Origin: Sparassis latifolia
Taxonomy: Eukaryota > Basidiomycota > Agaricomycetes > Polyporales > Sparassidaceae
Assembly: GCA_018466975.1 (NCBI GenBank)
Contig: CM031563.1
Location: 1,302,001-1,366,000 of the forward strand
Direction: 5' to 3'
DNA length: 64,000 nucleotides
Position 1 is the stretch's first letter. Each line of letters starts with the position of its first letter. The translations under genes and the position numbers were made by a program. This document shows positions 45,303-56,961 of the stretch, piece by piece. The notes below the pieces were generated by a model. That model had not been told where the DNA came from and searched no databases. It saw only the letters and a list, made by a program, of their open reading frames with translations.

Positions 45303-46981
45303 ATGGCGGATTCACCTGGCGGAACCGAGTCTGTGGGAGACTCGGGTGACGACGCTGGACTTACCATCAGAATTCCAAATCCAAAAGTGTACATGGCTCG
45401 TCAGTCGCAGTGGAAAGGAAGGAGAGGTAAACCGCGATGTGATCATTGTCGGTTGAACAATTTAAAAGTACGTTATTTCTACCTCCTTATTTCGTTGTTT
45501 TTAAAATCAAGGCTAGTGCGACCGAGTGCTGCCGACCTGTAATCATTGTGCTTGGGCGAATGGGAGGAAATGCAAGTATACTCCCCTGCCTACGCCAGCT
45601 CACCGAGGAATTCCTAGATGTGATAGGTGTCGGCAGCGGAACCTCAAGGTGAGCCACGAAAAGTGTTCGGCTCTTAATATAAGTCTGACATTTGTTTACT
45701 ACTTCAGTGCGACCGTAATCTTCCAGTATGCAACCACTGTGCAGAAGATAATGAGACGGATTGCAATTACACGCCGAAGAAACGGCACAAAGTTCCTTCG
45801 GATCACGGCAGCACCAGGGATAGACCCGCAGCTCCTTATGCAGCTAAAACGGCTTCTTTCCTGGTATCGGATATGCCATCGACGTACGGGGCGCTTCCCG
45901 TCGCTGATGGCAGCGGCAGCTACAACAATAATAGTAACAACAATTCTTCAGGCCCCTCAGGTAGTCACGTATTTGAGGGCGAGATGCGAACGGAACCGCA
46001 GATCAAACAATATATGCCACCTGGTTCTCCCGGATTTTACGATGAAGAACCAGGGATGGATGACCCGAATGTCGCATACCAGCAGCAGAATCCCGACGGC
46101 TCCGTTACTTGGGTGCGAAAAGGGCCGCTACCCCCTCTCCTCCCAAAAAATATTCCCCCGGGACAAGGGCCGTCTGCGTACAATCGCCCATTCATGCTCG
46201 ATCAAGGCATGATCGTCACGACACCGCATATTGATCCCTGGATGCACCCGTCGTTCGTTCCTCTCCCGGATCTCGTCGTTAACACCCTGCGTACAGTCAA
46301 TGCGATCGAGATGCCCACACGGCATGCCTTCGAGGAAGTGCTTGTTCGGTTCGTGGGCGGTCTGTCCCCCGAATTGCGGGATACGGCTACGTTTATCCCG
46401 GAGGTCTATGCGCATCTCGCTCATGCGGTGGCGCAAGGGCACATACAGGAACTTTCTCTCCGAATGCAGATGTGGTTGACGTGCCATCATGCACGCTCGG
46501 GATCGAGGAAGCGTCACCTCATCCTCCTCCCGCGGGATGCGTTCTTCAACATGCACAGAGACGACGAGGAGAAGTTGAGGCTGAACTACGTCTTGCAAAC
46601 TGATGGAGAAGCAGAGGTTGAACATGTGGAGAAGGACTCGGAGAATGGGCTTGGGTCGCTAGAATCTGCTGCGGTGTTCGAGCGCGTCCCAGTCCAGCCC
46701 CAGATATTCGACATTTTGGTTTACATCCACAGGAACCATGGCTCATCATCTACTATGCTCTTCGAAGCAAGGCGGATTGGTATGGTGAGAGACATCTTCC
46801 TTTTATCTCTCTCCAAAGTTGATCTCGTTCCGCGCAGGCAACCATCACTTGGCCGATGGTGGAGATGTTCATCCGCCTATGCCCTCTCTGCAAGATGCGC
46901 TCGAAGGGCGCAGCGCGCGTAATTCCTGAGGAGGAGCATCCGTCGTCGTCGTTCCGTCCTCCCTCGAATTTGAAGCGATGA
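45303..46981 (+). CDS. nuclear protein with two tandem Zn2Cys6 zinc clusters
   Basis: Exons 45303-45467, 45517-45648, 45708-46784 and 46838-46981 give 505 residues. Cluster 1 reads RCDHCRLNNLKCDRVLPTCN then HCAWANGRKCKYTP. Cluster 2 reads RCDRCRQRNLKCDRNLPVCN then HCAEDNETDCNYTP. Each has the six-Cys CX2CX6CX6CX2CX6C pattern of fungal binuclear Zn clusters. In both, an intron falls between the Lys and Cys of NLK-CDR, so exon 2 is one repeat unit. The middle is Asn/Gly/Pro-rich. The C-terminal 200 residues form a folded-looking region ending with FIRLCPLCKMRSKG. A DNA-binding role is inferred. Having two clusters in one chain is uncommon, as most family members have one. Confidence 0.87.
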
Positions 46982-47910
46982 TCGCGCTGTTTCGATATGC
47001 AACATTGACTTTCATGATGTGCACTAATGTCTTGAAGTACTGACTCGGTAACCGTCGTTCGTTGTATCTGCTTGCTTAAGGCTCAATGTATTACTCTCAT
47101 ATATGTATGTGCTTTGAATATATGACATCCAATGTACATAGCTTTGATTTACGCTATCGATCCACGCTTGTGTCGATAGCTTGGGACTGTACAGGGAGTG
47201 ATCGGTATCGGTGGAACAGCCGGGTTCTTTGCGGCTTATAGAGAGTATTTCGACAGCCCGTCTTTGAGCGTTGAGCGCTGAGCGCTGAGCATTGGAGGGA
47301 CTCCTGCCCACCTGGACAGCAGCGCCCACGTCCGTGCATGCACCGGGACAACGAGGGTCCGGACTCGGAGGCATCATGTAAGGCCGGTGTGGGTTGCTCT
47401 GTCATCCGCCACCATGCTCGACCCACTCGTTCTCACAGACAAAGTATAGCTAGACAGTTCAATTGGCCGATACAGTCCGGGACTCTTGTAATGCTCCGTA
47501 CACGCCGCCAGAGCTTCCAGTTGGTTGGACGTGTTCGAATCGCAAAACATCAGCTGCCATTTTTGGATCGCGCGGAAGAACCGTACTGCCGTAGAAGTTC
47601 AACGTTCAACACCCACTTCAATCGATAGAATCCTACCGTAGAATCAGCGTCTAGTGGGTGTGTTTACAGACCTATACAAGTCTTTCGTATTCTGCAGAGC
47701 AAAATACCACCACATGGATCTTGCTGGAACATTCGTCTTAATGAATGTTGTAAGTCTGGAGCGTTGAGTCAATCTGACAGCATGGGCGGAACTTATAGGT
47801 AATCGGACCGCGGCGATATTGGGGTAGAAGCAAGAGGATGCTTCGAGTGACGCTCTAAGTAAATATAACACGACGGCCCCATGCAATATGAACGGTTGCA
47901 GCGCCGCGGA
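46982..47910. other. convergent 3' spacer, Zn2Cys6 and AlaRS genes
   Basis: About 930 bp with no supported gene. A short imperfect repeat (GAGCGCTGAGC) occurs near 47270-47290. Confidence 0.5.
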
Positions 47911-50900
47911 TTACAACCCTGTTTTCCGCGAGAAATAATCTCCAGCGATCTGACATGCTTCGTGAACCTTGTTGACATGGACGCCGACACCCTGCGCGCT
48001 ATCTTCCTTGCCACCAGCCTGTGAAGAAAGTGTCAGACATATCGCAGGCGGGAAGAATAGTAAATGGTTACACCTTTCCGCCTAATATCCCAGCGACGGT
48101 GGAAGCCCACTCGCGACCATCCAGACCCTTCGCTTTGGCCGTCTCGGAAACGTAGTTGATGTGAGCAACTTTACCCCCAGCTACATCAGCGCTGAAGACA
48201 TAGACCGTCTTCCCGAGCTTCCTGCTCTGTTGCGCGATACTTTGTAGTACCTGCATAGCAGTGAGTACAGGAGTCGAGCATATAATATCAAGGTCTACCT
48301 ACCTTGACATTTCCGTTGACCTCAAGAACAGCGAAGTACGCCTCCGCATCCTCGTTCTTCTCGAAGTACTCGTTGATCCCATCTACGGCCTATCGGAGAA
48401 ACGTTAAGGTGAGTTAATTTCTAGACTTCTGAATGATGACTAACTGCTTTGTTAGCAATCGCCTCGCGCTCCTTGATCTGTTTGTCAAAGGCCTTGCGAA
48501 TAGCGCCAAGACGATCGCGAAGCTCTGTCTTCCTGAGCAGCGAGATGTCGGATTGGCCCAGTTCCTTCAGACGAAGCAAGGCCGTAGTTATTTCATATAG
48601 CTAACATTAGAGATAAGAAAACATACAACAGTGTAAGCCTTCAGTCCGGTATCCTTCTCGTGCCCATCCATCGCCTCTAGTTGATCCAGTTTGGCTGTGA
48701 GGGCGTCCGCACTGCGGCGCGCCTCCGCGGCTTCTTGTCCAGTCACGGCGACGATGCGCCTTATGCCCCTGGCAATGCCAGATTCCTCGGTGATCAAGAA
48801 ATCCTTGATGTCTCCAGTTTTAGCGACATGGCTAAGGGTGAAGGGCTGAGCATCCATATTTAACAGATGAAATAGCACACTTACGTTCCACCACAGAGCT
48901 CAGTACTGGTCTGTCTCCACTTCGGATTATGAATATCTTTCACGATCTCGTCGACGTCATACTCGAGCGCAACCACTCGCACAGGATCTGGGTACGATTC
49001 ACCGAATACCGCCCGGAGCCCGGTAATTTCATACGCCTCTTGAAGAGCAACGTTTTTACTATAAACCTTCACATTCTTCCGTATCCAGTCCTGGTTCATC
49101 GTCTCGATCTTGTTCAGCTCAGGTGCAGGTATCTGAGCCTTGTGCGAGAAGTCGAACCTGAGTTTAGTAGGTGCAACCAACGAGCCCTTCTGATCAATGT
49201 GATCTCCAAGCACCTCACGCAAGCAGAAATTCAGTATATGTGTAGCAGTGTGGTTGTTGCGGAGAGGCCAACGGCGCAGCTAAAACACTAGTGTCAGCGA
49301 TATTTCGAAATCGGAGGATTGAGCAGCTGAATGACCTCATCGTAGGATGACACGACTTCATCGCCCACTTGAAGACTTCCGTACTTCATTTGACCGATGT
49401 GGAGAACATACCCGTTGAAGACTTGGACATTCGAAACTTCGAACTCGGCGACACCGTCTATAATGATACTCCCAGTATCGTACTCTTGACCACCGGCCTC
49501 AGCATAAAAACTGGTTCGGTCGAGGAGCAGACCGAAAGAGGTATCTTCCGGAATGGGTGATGTAGACTTCAAGAATGACTTATTGGAGTAGATAGCGACG
49601 ACGCGTGCATCAATATTCCCCAATTCTGTGAAAGGAACGTTCAGGAGAGATAGAATCATGGGACAATTTAGCATACGGAATTTTGCAGAGTCATCCGTCT
49701 TCGGGATATCAGCCATTTTCTCCAATGCAGCGATGTCATGCACGTCAAGTTTGACTGCATCTCTAGTATCCTTCTTCTGGCCTCCTTTGCTTGCTTCCTT
49801 GGAGTGAGCCTGGGCGGCCTCGAACTCTTCCTCGTTCACGCTAAGTCCCAGCTCCTCCGCCATAAGCCGAGTCAGATCAACCGGGAAACCGTATGTATCG
49901 TACAGCCGCCAGACATCTTTTCCAGAGAGTTCCTTCAGACCCTGCTGTTTCGCACGACTTGAATACTGGTCGAACATCTTCTCGCCACGGTCCAGTGTTC
50001 TTGAGAAAGACTCTTCCTCTTCATCTAAGATCTCCTTGATCTCGTCGATTCTCTTTGTGAGCTCTGGGAACACGCCACCCTGTGCCAAGGTCGTCAATAC
50101 CATAGACGAATGGGATGCATGAGACCACGGACCATTTGCTCGATCACTACCGGCATCAGCGACGAGAAGAAAGATCCGATCTGGACGCCAAGTTTCTTCC
50201 TTGCAAATCGTGACCCTCGCCGCAGTATACGCCTGAGCACATAACCTCGGCCAACGTTGTTTGGAACACCTCCATCACTCAACGCAAATGTCAGAGTTCT
50301 TACATGGTCAGCGACGACGCGATATGCGGTGTCAATACCACTCTCGTCTTCTTCGCCAAATTTGCCCTGGTATGGCCGTACGCCAGTCAACTGTTGGATC
50401 TTCGAAAAAATAGGCGCGAAGACATCCGTGTCATAATTTGAGCGCTTCCCCTGCACAACAGAGACCAGGCGCTCGAAGCCCATACCAGTATCGACATGTT
50501 TTGATGGAAGAAGCTTTAGCGACCCATCGTCTTCGCGGTTGAATTGTATGAAAACGTTGTTCCAGATCTCAAGAACGTCAGGGTCGTCTTGGTTGACGAG
50601 ATGCGCAGCATTACGTCCGCCGATGCGGTCAAAGTGAACCTCGCTACGGCACCATGAGATATCAACAACTCCGGCGGGAACGCAATGACATACCTACAAG
50701 GACCACAAGGACCTGTTGCTCCCATCTCTAGCAAGACACGAATGGTCAGGTGAGTGATCGCGTGCGACAAATTATCCTTACCCCAGAAGTTGTCCTTTGC
50801 ATCTCCAGGAAGAACATGGCTTTCTGGAACGCCCTGGTCCAACCAATACTGTCTAGCTTCCTCATCTGGTTCAAGACCATTCTTAGCGTCGCCCTCGAAA

Positions 50901-51584
50901 TAAGTAACGTAAAGCTGATCCTTGGGCAGCTTGTAAACTTCGGTCAAAAGCTCCCAGGAATATTGGATGGCTTCTTTCTGCGTCCTGTGTTGAGTGGAGA
51001 ATCGGGTGAAAGTGGCATGCAGACCCACCTTGAAGTAGTCTCCGAACGACCAATTTCCAAGCATCTCAAAGAACGTGTGGTGGTACGAGTCTTTCCCGAC
51101 ATCCTCCAGATCTAATGAGGCATTCATAGTAACATATATGCGTGCAATAACAGTGGGAAACGAACCGTTATGCTTTCCGCCGGCCCTGATACATTTCTGG
51201 GAGTTGAATGCGCGCTTCAGCTTAGCCATCTCCGAATGAGGGTCCACCGTTCCGAGGAATATAGCTTTGTACTACACCGCGTATCAGCGCCGAGCTAGCC
51301 TTGGGCATCGGAGTACGCTAGCACACCTGGTTCATGCCCGCATTCGCGAACAGGAGCGTAGGATCTTCATACGGAATAGTGGAAGAGGAGTGAACGAACG
51401 TATGTTCCTTCGAGCGGAAGTAATTGAAGAACTCCTCGCGCACGCGAGCGGAAGACCAGGAGGAGGTGCTGGGAGCGCCAGCCATGTTGGAAGAGCTGCG
51501 TACGAAAGCGATACGAAAGCGACTGGTGGCGATACGAGAGCAAGGTATGGACGGCGATGCAGCCTGTATCAGATTCAGCAGCAT
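47911..51584 (-). CDS. ALA1: alanyl-tRNA synthetase, possible dual cytosolic/mitochondrial starts
   Basis: It charges tRNA-Ala with alanine and edits mischarged tRNA. Thirteen exons (51584-51327, 51271-51166, 51111-51029, 50977-50782, 50727-50694, 50643-50133, 50079-49336, 49279-48885, 48831-48627, 48600-48445, 48389-48303, 48250-48074, 48018-47911) join to 1,019 residues. Class II core motifs include [33 protein letters not shown] and [19 protein letters not shown]. The editing domain has NHTATHIL and ELCGGTHV zinc ligands, and the C-terminal oligomerisation domain is present. From the first ATG (51584) the first 33 residues ([20 protein letters not shown] and on) are basic and Ser/Arg-rich like a mitochondrial presequence. 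The second ATG (51485, MAGAPSTSS) would give a 986-residue cytosolic form, as in yeast ALA1. Confidence 0.95.
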
Positions 51585-51949
51585 AAACTTCGAGTCAGAC
51601 CGAAATTCAGAAATCAAGCTTCTAGCGATCTCAGATGTCCTCGTCGGGACCCCGGGAAGTCTGAGGAACGTCGGACATCGCCGAGAGATCTCGTTACGTA
51701 ACCATTCGCTCCCAGTCGAGCGTCGTGTCGTCGTCGAGTTTAAGCATCCCCCTCTCGGCGTGTTCAAGTAAGTGGTGAGTGTTTTTGCGTGTAATGATGA
51801 ACGGTGTGCCGCTGTGGATGCTGTTCAGACGTGTTGTGGGCGAAAAAATGGGTGAAATCGCGATGGATGGTGTGGATTAGCTGTGGATGCGGCTGGTGAG
51901 ACGAGGTGCCAAGGCTTATCTTTGCTGCAGAATATCGCCGCCCGCCAAC
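51585..51949. promoter_or_regulatory. shared divergent promoter, AlaRS and RPS18
   Basis: About 365 bp separate the ATG codons of two translation genes. No specific element was assigned. Confidence 0.5.
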
Positions 51950-52586
51950 ATGTCTCTCGTTCTCCCCGAGGCCCATCAACAATTCCAGGTCGGTGTACTG
52001 TCGCTGTGCGTACAATGGAAGTGCTGATGCGTATTGTGTAGCACATCTTGCGTCTTCTTAACACCAATGTTGACGGCAAGCGCAAGATCATGTACGCTCT
52101 GACGGAGATCAAGGGTGTCGGTCGCCGTTATGCAAACTTGGTCTGCAAAAAGGCCGATGTCAATCTCGACAAGCGGTGCGAGCGCTTTCTTCTTGTTCGC
52201 GGCATGTCTTGTGCTAACATCTTGAATTCCGCGTAGTGCCGGCGAGCTCAACTCGGATGAGCTCGAACGTATCGTCACCATCATCCAGAACCCAACACAA
52301 TTCAAAATCCCGACATGGTTCCTGAACAGGCAGCGGGACATTGTCGATGGCAAGAACTCGCAAATTCTCTCCAACGCCGTCGACTCGAAACTGCGTGATG
52401 ACCTTGAGCGGCTGAAGAAGATCCGGGCTCACCGTGGTCTCCGGCACTTCTGGGGTCTCCGTGTGAGGGGTCAACACACCAAGACGACCGGTATGTGGCC
52501 CGCTTCTGCTATTGTATACCTCGTTCATTTGGCTTCGCTCAGGTCGTCGTGGTAAGACCGTCGGTGTGTCGAAGAAGCGTGGTTAG
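51950..52586 (+). CDS. RPS18: 40S ribosomal protein uS13 (RPS18)
   Basis: Exons 51950-51988, 52042-52175, 52237-52490 and 52543-52586 give 156 residues, close to the 152 of human RPS18. Family motifs include [56 protein letters not shown] and [20 protein letters not shown]. The first exon is very short, as is common in ribosomal protein genes. It is part of the small-subunit head near the decoding site. Confidence 0.98.
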
Positions 52587-52845
52587 ACGTTCTTCGCGTT
52601 TGGTGGATGGTGTGTTGGAGTATGCAGTCGCGGATAGTACTCTCACTATGTTCGATTTATGTCGCACTCATGAAGCTATTATGCATGGCATGATTCGAGC
52701 TCACTTCGCAAACTCTGAGGTTTTCGTTAACGAGTTAATATGGCCGTCGATCACGTGACCACGTAGACCAACTGCTCGAACATTCCTAACTTTCGTTGGT
52801 ACATATGCAGCCTCTGTTCTAGCAGGTCGTCTACAGGTCTTCGCA

Positions 52846-53798
52846 ATGACCGCCGCATGGGCATACGCCGTCCACATGCATCCCTGGTATCGTCAACCTT
52901 CTCTCAAACGCCGACTGTCACACGACGAGGACGAGGAAGATAAACCCGACCGCACACCCGCACGCGTCGTCCCAGACTCTCCATCCAGGCCCTTGAGTAA
53001 AACCACACACCACACGAAGCGGCGCAGATGCGACACGCTCGAGCGCGGCATCGCCCAACTGACCCTCAACACCCCGCTAACCGCGCGCCCGCCGCCCCCC
53101 CACCGCTGATCCTCTACCCCACCAGTCCCAGCGCGAGCACCGGGCCCACCAGAGCCTGCACACAGGTTCCAGCACCCGGCCTCACCATCACACCCATCTC
53201 TCCCCCCGGTCCCTTTGGCCAGCCGGCGTGGAACGCGTCGCAGACGCCGTACGGGTACGCTTATCCATACACGAACGCGTCCCAGCCCGTCGTTCTCCCC
53301 GGGTGCGTTGAGGAGCCCACATCGCCCCTGGCACCGCCGCTCGCAGCAGAGGAGGAGCCGGACGCACCGGACGTGCAGATGCGGGGCCCGTCGTGGTACG
53401 AGATAGAGAAAGATCGTACGTAGCGTCCCGTTCCTACTGCCCCCGTCCTCACGCGCGTCTTTTTTCGTGTAGGCATCGTCATAAACGACCTGGAAGACTC
53501 GGACAGCGAGGAGAACGAAGAGGGCTCGTCAGCCGAGGGTGGAATGACACTGTCACCGGCGCTACTTGAACACCTCGCAAACGGGAACCAGAGTGCACTA
53601 CCCATATTTCCAGAGCCGGACGCGAGCAAGGCGCTGGTGCTCTTCCGGCCGCTAGTCATCCCCACAGATACTAGTGAAGAAGAGAAGAAGCCGGAGGAAG
53701 AAAGGGATGTTCTGGACGTGTCGCCAGTTGCTCGGACTGATATTATGCTCGACGATGACGATGCTATGGATGTTGAACCTATGGACATTGAGCTATAA
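52846..53798 (+). CDS. acidic protein of unknown function, one apparent frameshift
   Basis: Exons 52846-53415 and 53473-53798 are joined by a 57-nt intron. The N-terminus reads MTAAWAYAVHMHPWYRQPSL, then basic and Pro-rich segments (KRRRCDTLERGIAQLTLN). A motif PSWYEIEKDRIVINDLEDSD crosses the intron, and the C-terminus is very acidic. At the C run near 53094-53100 the first frame hits a stop (PPPPHR-stop). One extra C would join it to the open frame PPLILYPTSPSAS, giving 298 residues. No domain is recognised. Confidence 0.65.
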
Positions 53799-54073
53799 TG
53801 AATCCTATTGATAGACTGTGGGTTTGCCACCAGACGCAACGCTGAGTGCTTAAACACCAACCTACACACACTACTCGAATCATCAGAACGCAGCCGGTAC
53901 GTGAACACGAAAATCTAGAACGGCTGCTGTAAGTACTACCCGACGCAACTCATGAGCAACCAAGCGACGAAGTTAAACAAAGTAAGTGAGATATGATGGA
54001 GGTAGAGCAAGTATCGAGCACAGCAAAGACGACAAGAGCAAGATGAATATAAAACGTTCTTGATGAAGGGACC

Positions 54074-55662
54074 CTATCGCCTCCCCGGTGCGCCGCCGCT
54101 ATACTCGCTGCCCGGCACCACATCGTGGTAAACTTGCTCTCCCCGACCAACGAGTGAATGATGATGGCGTGCGTGAGCATGCGGGTGCGGAACATGGTGC
54201 ATCTGCATTGCCGCATACGGCGCGCGCAGTGAGATCTGCGGGGACGTCATCTGTGGCGATGTCGTCTGCGAGGGCGAGTCCTGCATCTGCTGAACCGACG
54301 ACACCTGCTGAAGGTGAGATCCGAGGTGACGCGAGTGCTCGTGCGCACGATGTCCATCTTGGGGAACCGGCGAGACCGGCGCAGGCGAAAGCGGATGGTG
54401 GTAGCCAACGCTGGCGTTGACGTTCATGAGGTTCGTTGGGCTGGTGCCGTGCAACATCCCCATGTGCTGGTGTTGGTGCGGATGCTCATATGTGGGTGAG
54501 CGCATCGGCTGCGATTGTTGTTGCTGTTGCGGCTGAAGCTGCGCTTGCGAGTGCACAAGCGGGAATGCTGTGGTAACTGCTGCTGCTGCTGCTGGAGAGT
54601 CAGAGACGGCCGGCGAATCGTCTGCTGGGTCTGTGAATGCGCCGACGCTGGTGGCTGCATTTGTGTCTGAGGCTGCATTTGAATACGGGTCTGCGAGTGC
54701 TGCCGAATCATCTGCGGAGCCTGAGGCTGTATTGGGTGCTGCACGCGCATCTGCGCATGCGCTTGTAATTGGTGTTGCGCCTGCATCTGTGACTGCGCTT
54801 GAAGCTGTTGCTGCGCCTGCATCTGGGCCTGCGGCTGTATGTAAGACGGGGACGGCTGGCGCGGACGTTGCGGACGCGGCTGTATAGATGGTTGAATAGA
54901 TGGCTGCGAGGCTGGCGGAGGGCGGGGCTTCTCGCTATGATCCTGCTCCTCGAGTGCCTGCAGCTTCGGCTGGACGCGCTGCTCCTCGAGCTGCTGGATT
55001 TGGAACGTCGGCGGCTTAGGGGGCTCGATGGGGCTGTCGACGGACATGTCGACGTCCCTGTCAATGTCGCGGTCGACGTCGATGGCGTCCTCATCGTCGG
55101 CGTCCGGGGATGTGGAGTTGGAAGGCCCCGCATCGGCTTGCAGGTTCTTTTGTGCGGCTATCTCCTCTGCGGTGAGGAAGCGACCGCCGGGACCGCGGGG
55201 ACGGCGCATGGCATGCTTATGGCGCGACTCGTGGAGGTACGGCTGGCGTAGATGAGTTGAGGGCGCGAAAAATAATGAGGAGAGGAAGAGGGGTACCTTG
55301 CGCTGCTTGGAGAGCCTGTGCAGCTCCTCGATGCGGGCGCGGGCGACGCGCCGTTTGAGAATGCGATAATACTGCTTCGCGTTGACATAGAGGGGCTCCT
55401 CGTCGATGGGGGGGTCGTCGTGTATCTGGTCGACGGGCTGGTCTGGGTCGCGCTGGTGGGAGTCCTGGGGTGGCTGCTGGTGGAAGAGGGGGACTGGCGC
55501 TGGAGAGTGCGGGGGCGAGGGACGGTGGGGGTAGAAGTTGTAGACGGGCTGGTGGGCTGGGCGGGGGTCAGCGTGCGGGGATATGTTTGTTTTCTGCGGA
55601 AAAGACTGACGGTAGGACGGATAAGCTGGGCCGGGGTGGAAGAGGTGATCGACGGGGTCCAT
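54074..55662 (-). CDS. HAP2: HAP2/NF-YA, CCAAT-binding complex subunit, one apparent frameshift
   Basis: It recognises CCAAT in a trimer with NF-YB and NF-YC. Exons 55662-55297 and 55242-54074. The core (about residues 90-150) has the subunit-binding helix [20 protein letters not shown], and, after the intron, DNA-binding [20 protein letters not shown]. The long C-terminus is Gln-rich ([20 protein letters not shown]), as in activators. Near 54550 the frame [13 protein letters not shown] runs into RLCTRKRS and stops later. One added base moves it to [20 protein letters not shown] and on to the stop at 54074, giving 511 residues. The ATG at 55662 is the first; upstream frame has only TTG. Confidence 0.9.
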
Positions 55663-55664
55663 TG

Positions 55665-55758
55665 ATTGGCCTGGGATGAGACGCAATTCGGTGGGCGACG
55701 AGCGTTGCTATTGGCTTGCGGCACGACCAACTCAACGCCGCCTCTCCCTCCCCATTGG
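55665..55758. promoter_or_regulatory. three CCAAT boxes in the HAP2/Tho1 divergent promoter
   Basis: ATTGG (CCAAT on the minus strand) occurs at 55665-55669, 55710-55714 and 55754-55758, spaced 45 and 44 bp. All three face the HAP2 gene within a 175-bp shared promoter. Confidence 0.7.
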
Positions 55759-55837
55759 TCGGGAGCACGTGACCCGCTTCCCCGGTGGCTGCAACTGTGG
55801 CTACTCCTCGCGTTCTTGTCTACCACCATCACCCACC

Positions 55838-56961
55838 ATGGAGTCTAAGTTGTACGTTCCCCTCATATCTTTACGATGTGTTCCTCACTCCCCCGCAGGA
55901 AAGCTCTCAAGGTCGTCGACCTCAAAGACATCATCGCAAAGGCCAACCTCTCCATCCAGGGCAAAGCCAACAAGCAGGACCTCATCAACAAAATCATTGC
56001 CTCAGAAGCCGCCATCGACGTGTACAATGCAAATTATTCCGCAAAAAAGAGCCCCTCGCCACCCAAGGCCGCGCCTGTGCACAAGAAAACGGACGCGTCG
56101 CCGCAGAGCGACGAACAGGTGCGTCCCACGCGCTCGCGTCAATTCTTCTATACTGATTCTTCTCTCGCTAGCTGAATCTCCTAGAGTACGTACCTTCACG
56201 CGTCTTTTAGGCCATATTAACCTCTCTCACAGAGTGGTCGACAACGTCCTCCCGGCCGAACAAGCGAACGAGCCCCCTTCGCACGCCGGTGTCCAGTCTG
56301 ATACCAGCGTCACTCTTTCCACAGTGCCAACGCCCCCGTCCAAAACTGTACGACCCATCTCTTACAGCGTTTTTTCTTTGATCCTGACACCCTGCAGACC
56401 GAGATCCCCACCGTCTCCGCCGACACGCCCCAGCCAAAGCCGGCGGCGACAACGTCACCCGAAGATGAGGAGGCGGCAAAGCGCAAAGCACGGGCGGAGC
56501 GATTCGGTATCCCGGTCGTACAGCCTGACGCTAAGCCTGTCTCTCCGAAGGGGAACACGAGGGGGAGAGGTGCTGGCAAGGCTAACGCTAAGGTGGAGCA
56601 GCCCCTTCCTGATGTGCGCAACTCATCCTCTTTCTATCTGATTCACAACCTCTAAAATTGCCGGTGTTGTGTGTAGGACCCACAGAAATTGAGCCAACGG
56701 ACTGCACGGTTCGGGCCTGTGGAGCCTGCCCCTGCCGCCACCTCTACCGCTACTAGGGCGACACCAAAGACAGGTGCGACCAAAGGCGCCCAGACGAACG
56801 GCAGGAAGCGTAGTGCGCCTGCCACGGAGACCGTCGATGCGGAGGAACTCGAGAGGCGGAAGAAGAGGGCTGAGCGATTTGGAATACCCGTTGTCGTGCG
56901 TGGCTGCAGCTCCCCATTGGCCGATTCACTGACTCCCACACTGCAGGGCGCTAAGGCGTAG
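55838..56961 (+). CDS. THO1: SAP-domain mRNA-export protein Tho1/SARNP
   Basis: It binds RNA and chromatin and helps mRNP assembly and export with the TREX machinery. Seven exons: 55838-55851, 55899-56118, 56172-56185 (14 nt), 56233-56347, 56398-56613, 56677-56895 and 56947-56961, giving 270 residues. The N-terminal SAP domain reads KALKVVDLKDIIAKANLSIQ then GKANKQDLINKII. The C-terminus has the repeated Tho1 motif of basic residues then RFG: RKARAERFGIPVV, SQRTARFG and KKRAERFGIPVV. It is divergent from HAP2 with 175 bp between ATGs. Exons 4-7 and the 3' flank are duplicated at about 60558-62373. Confidence 0.88.
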
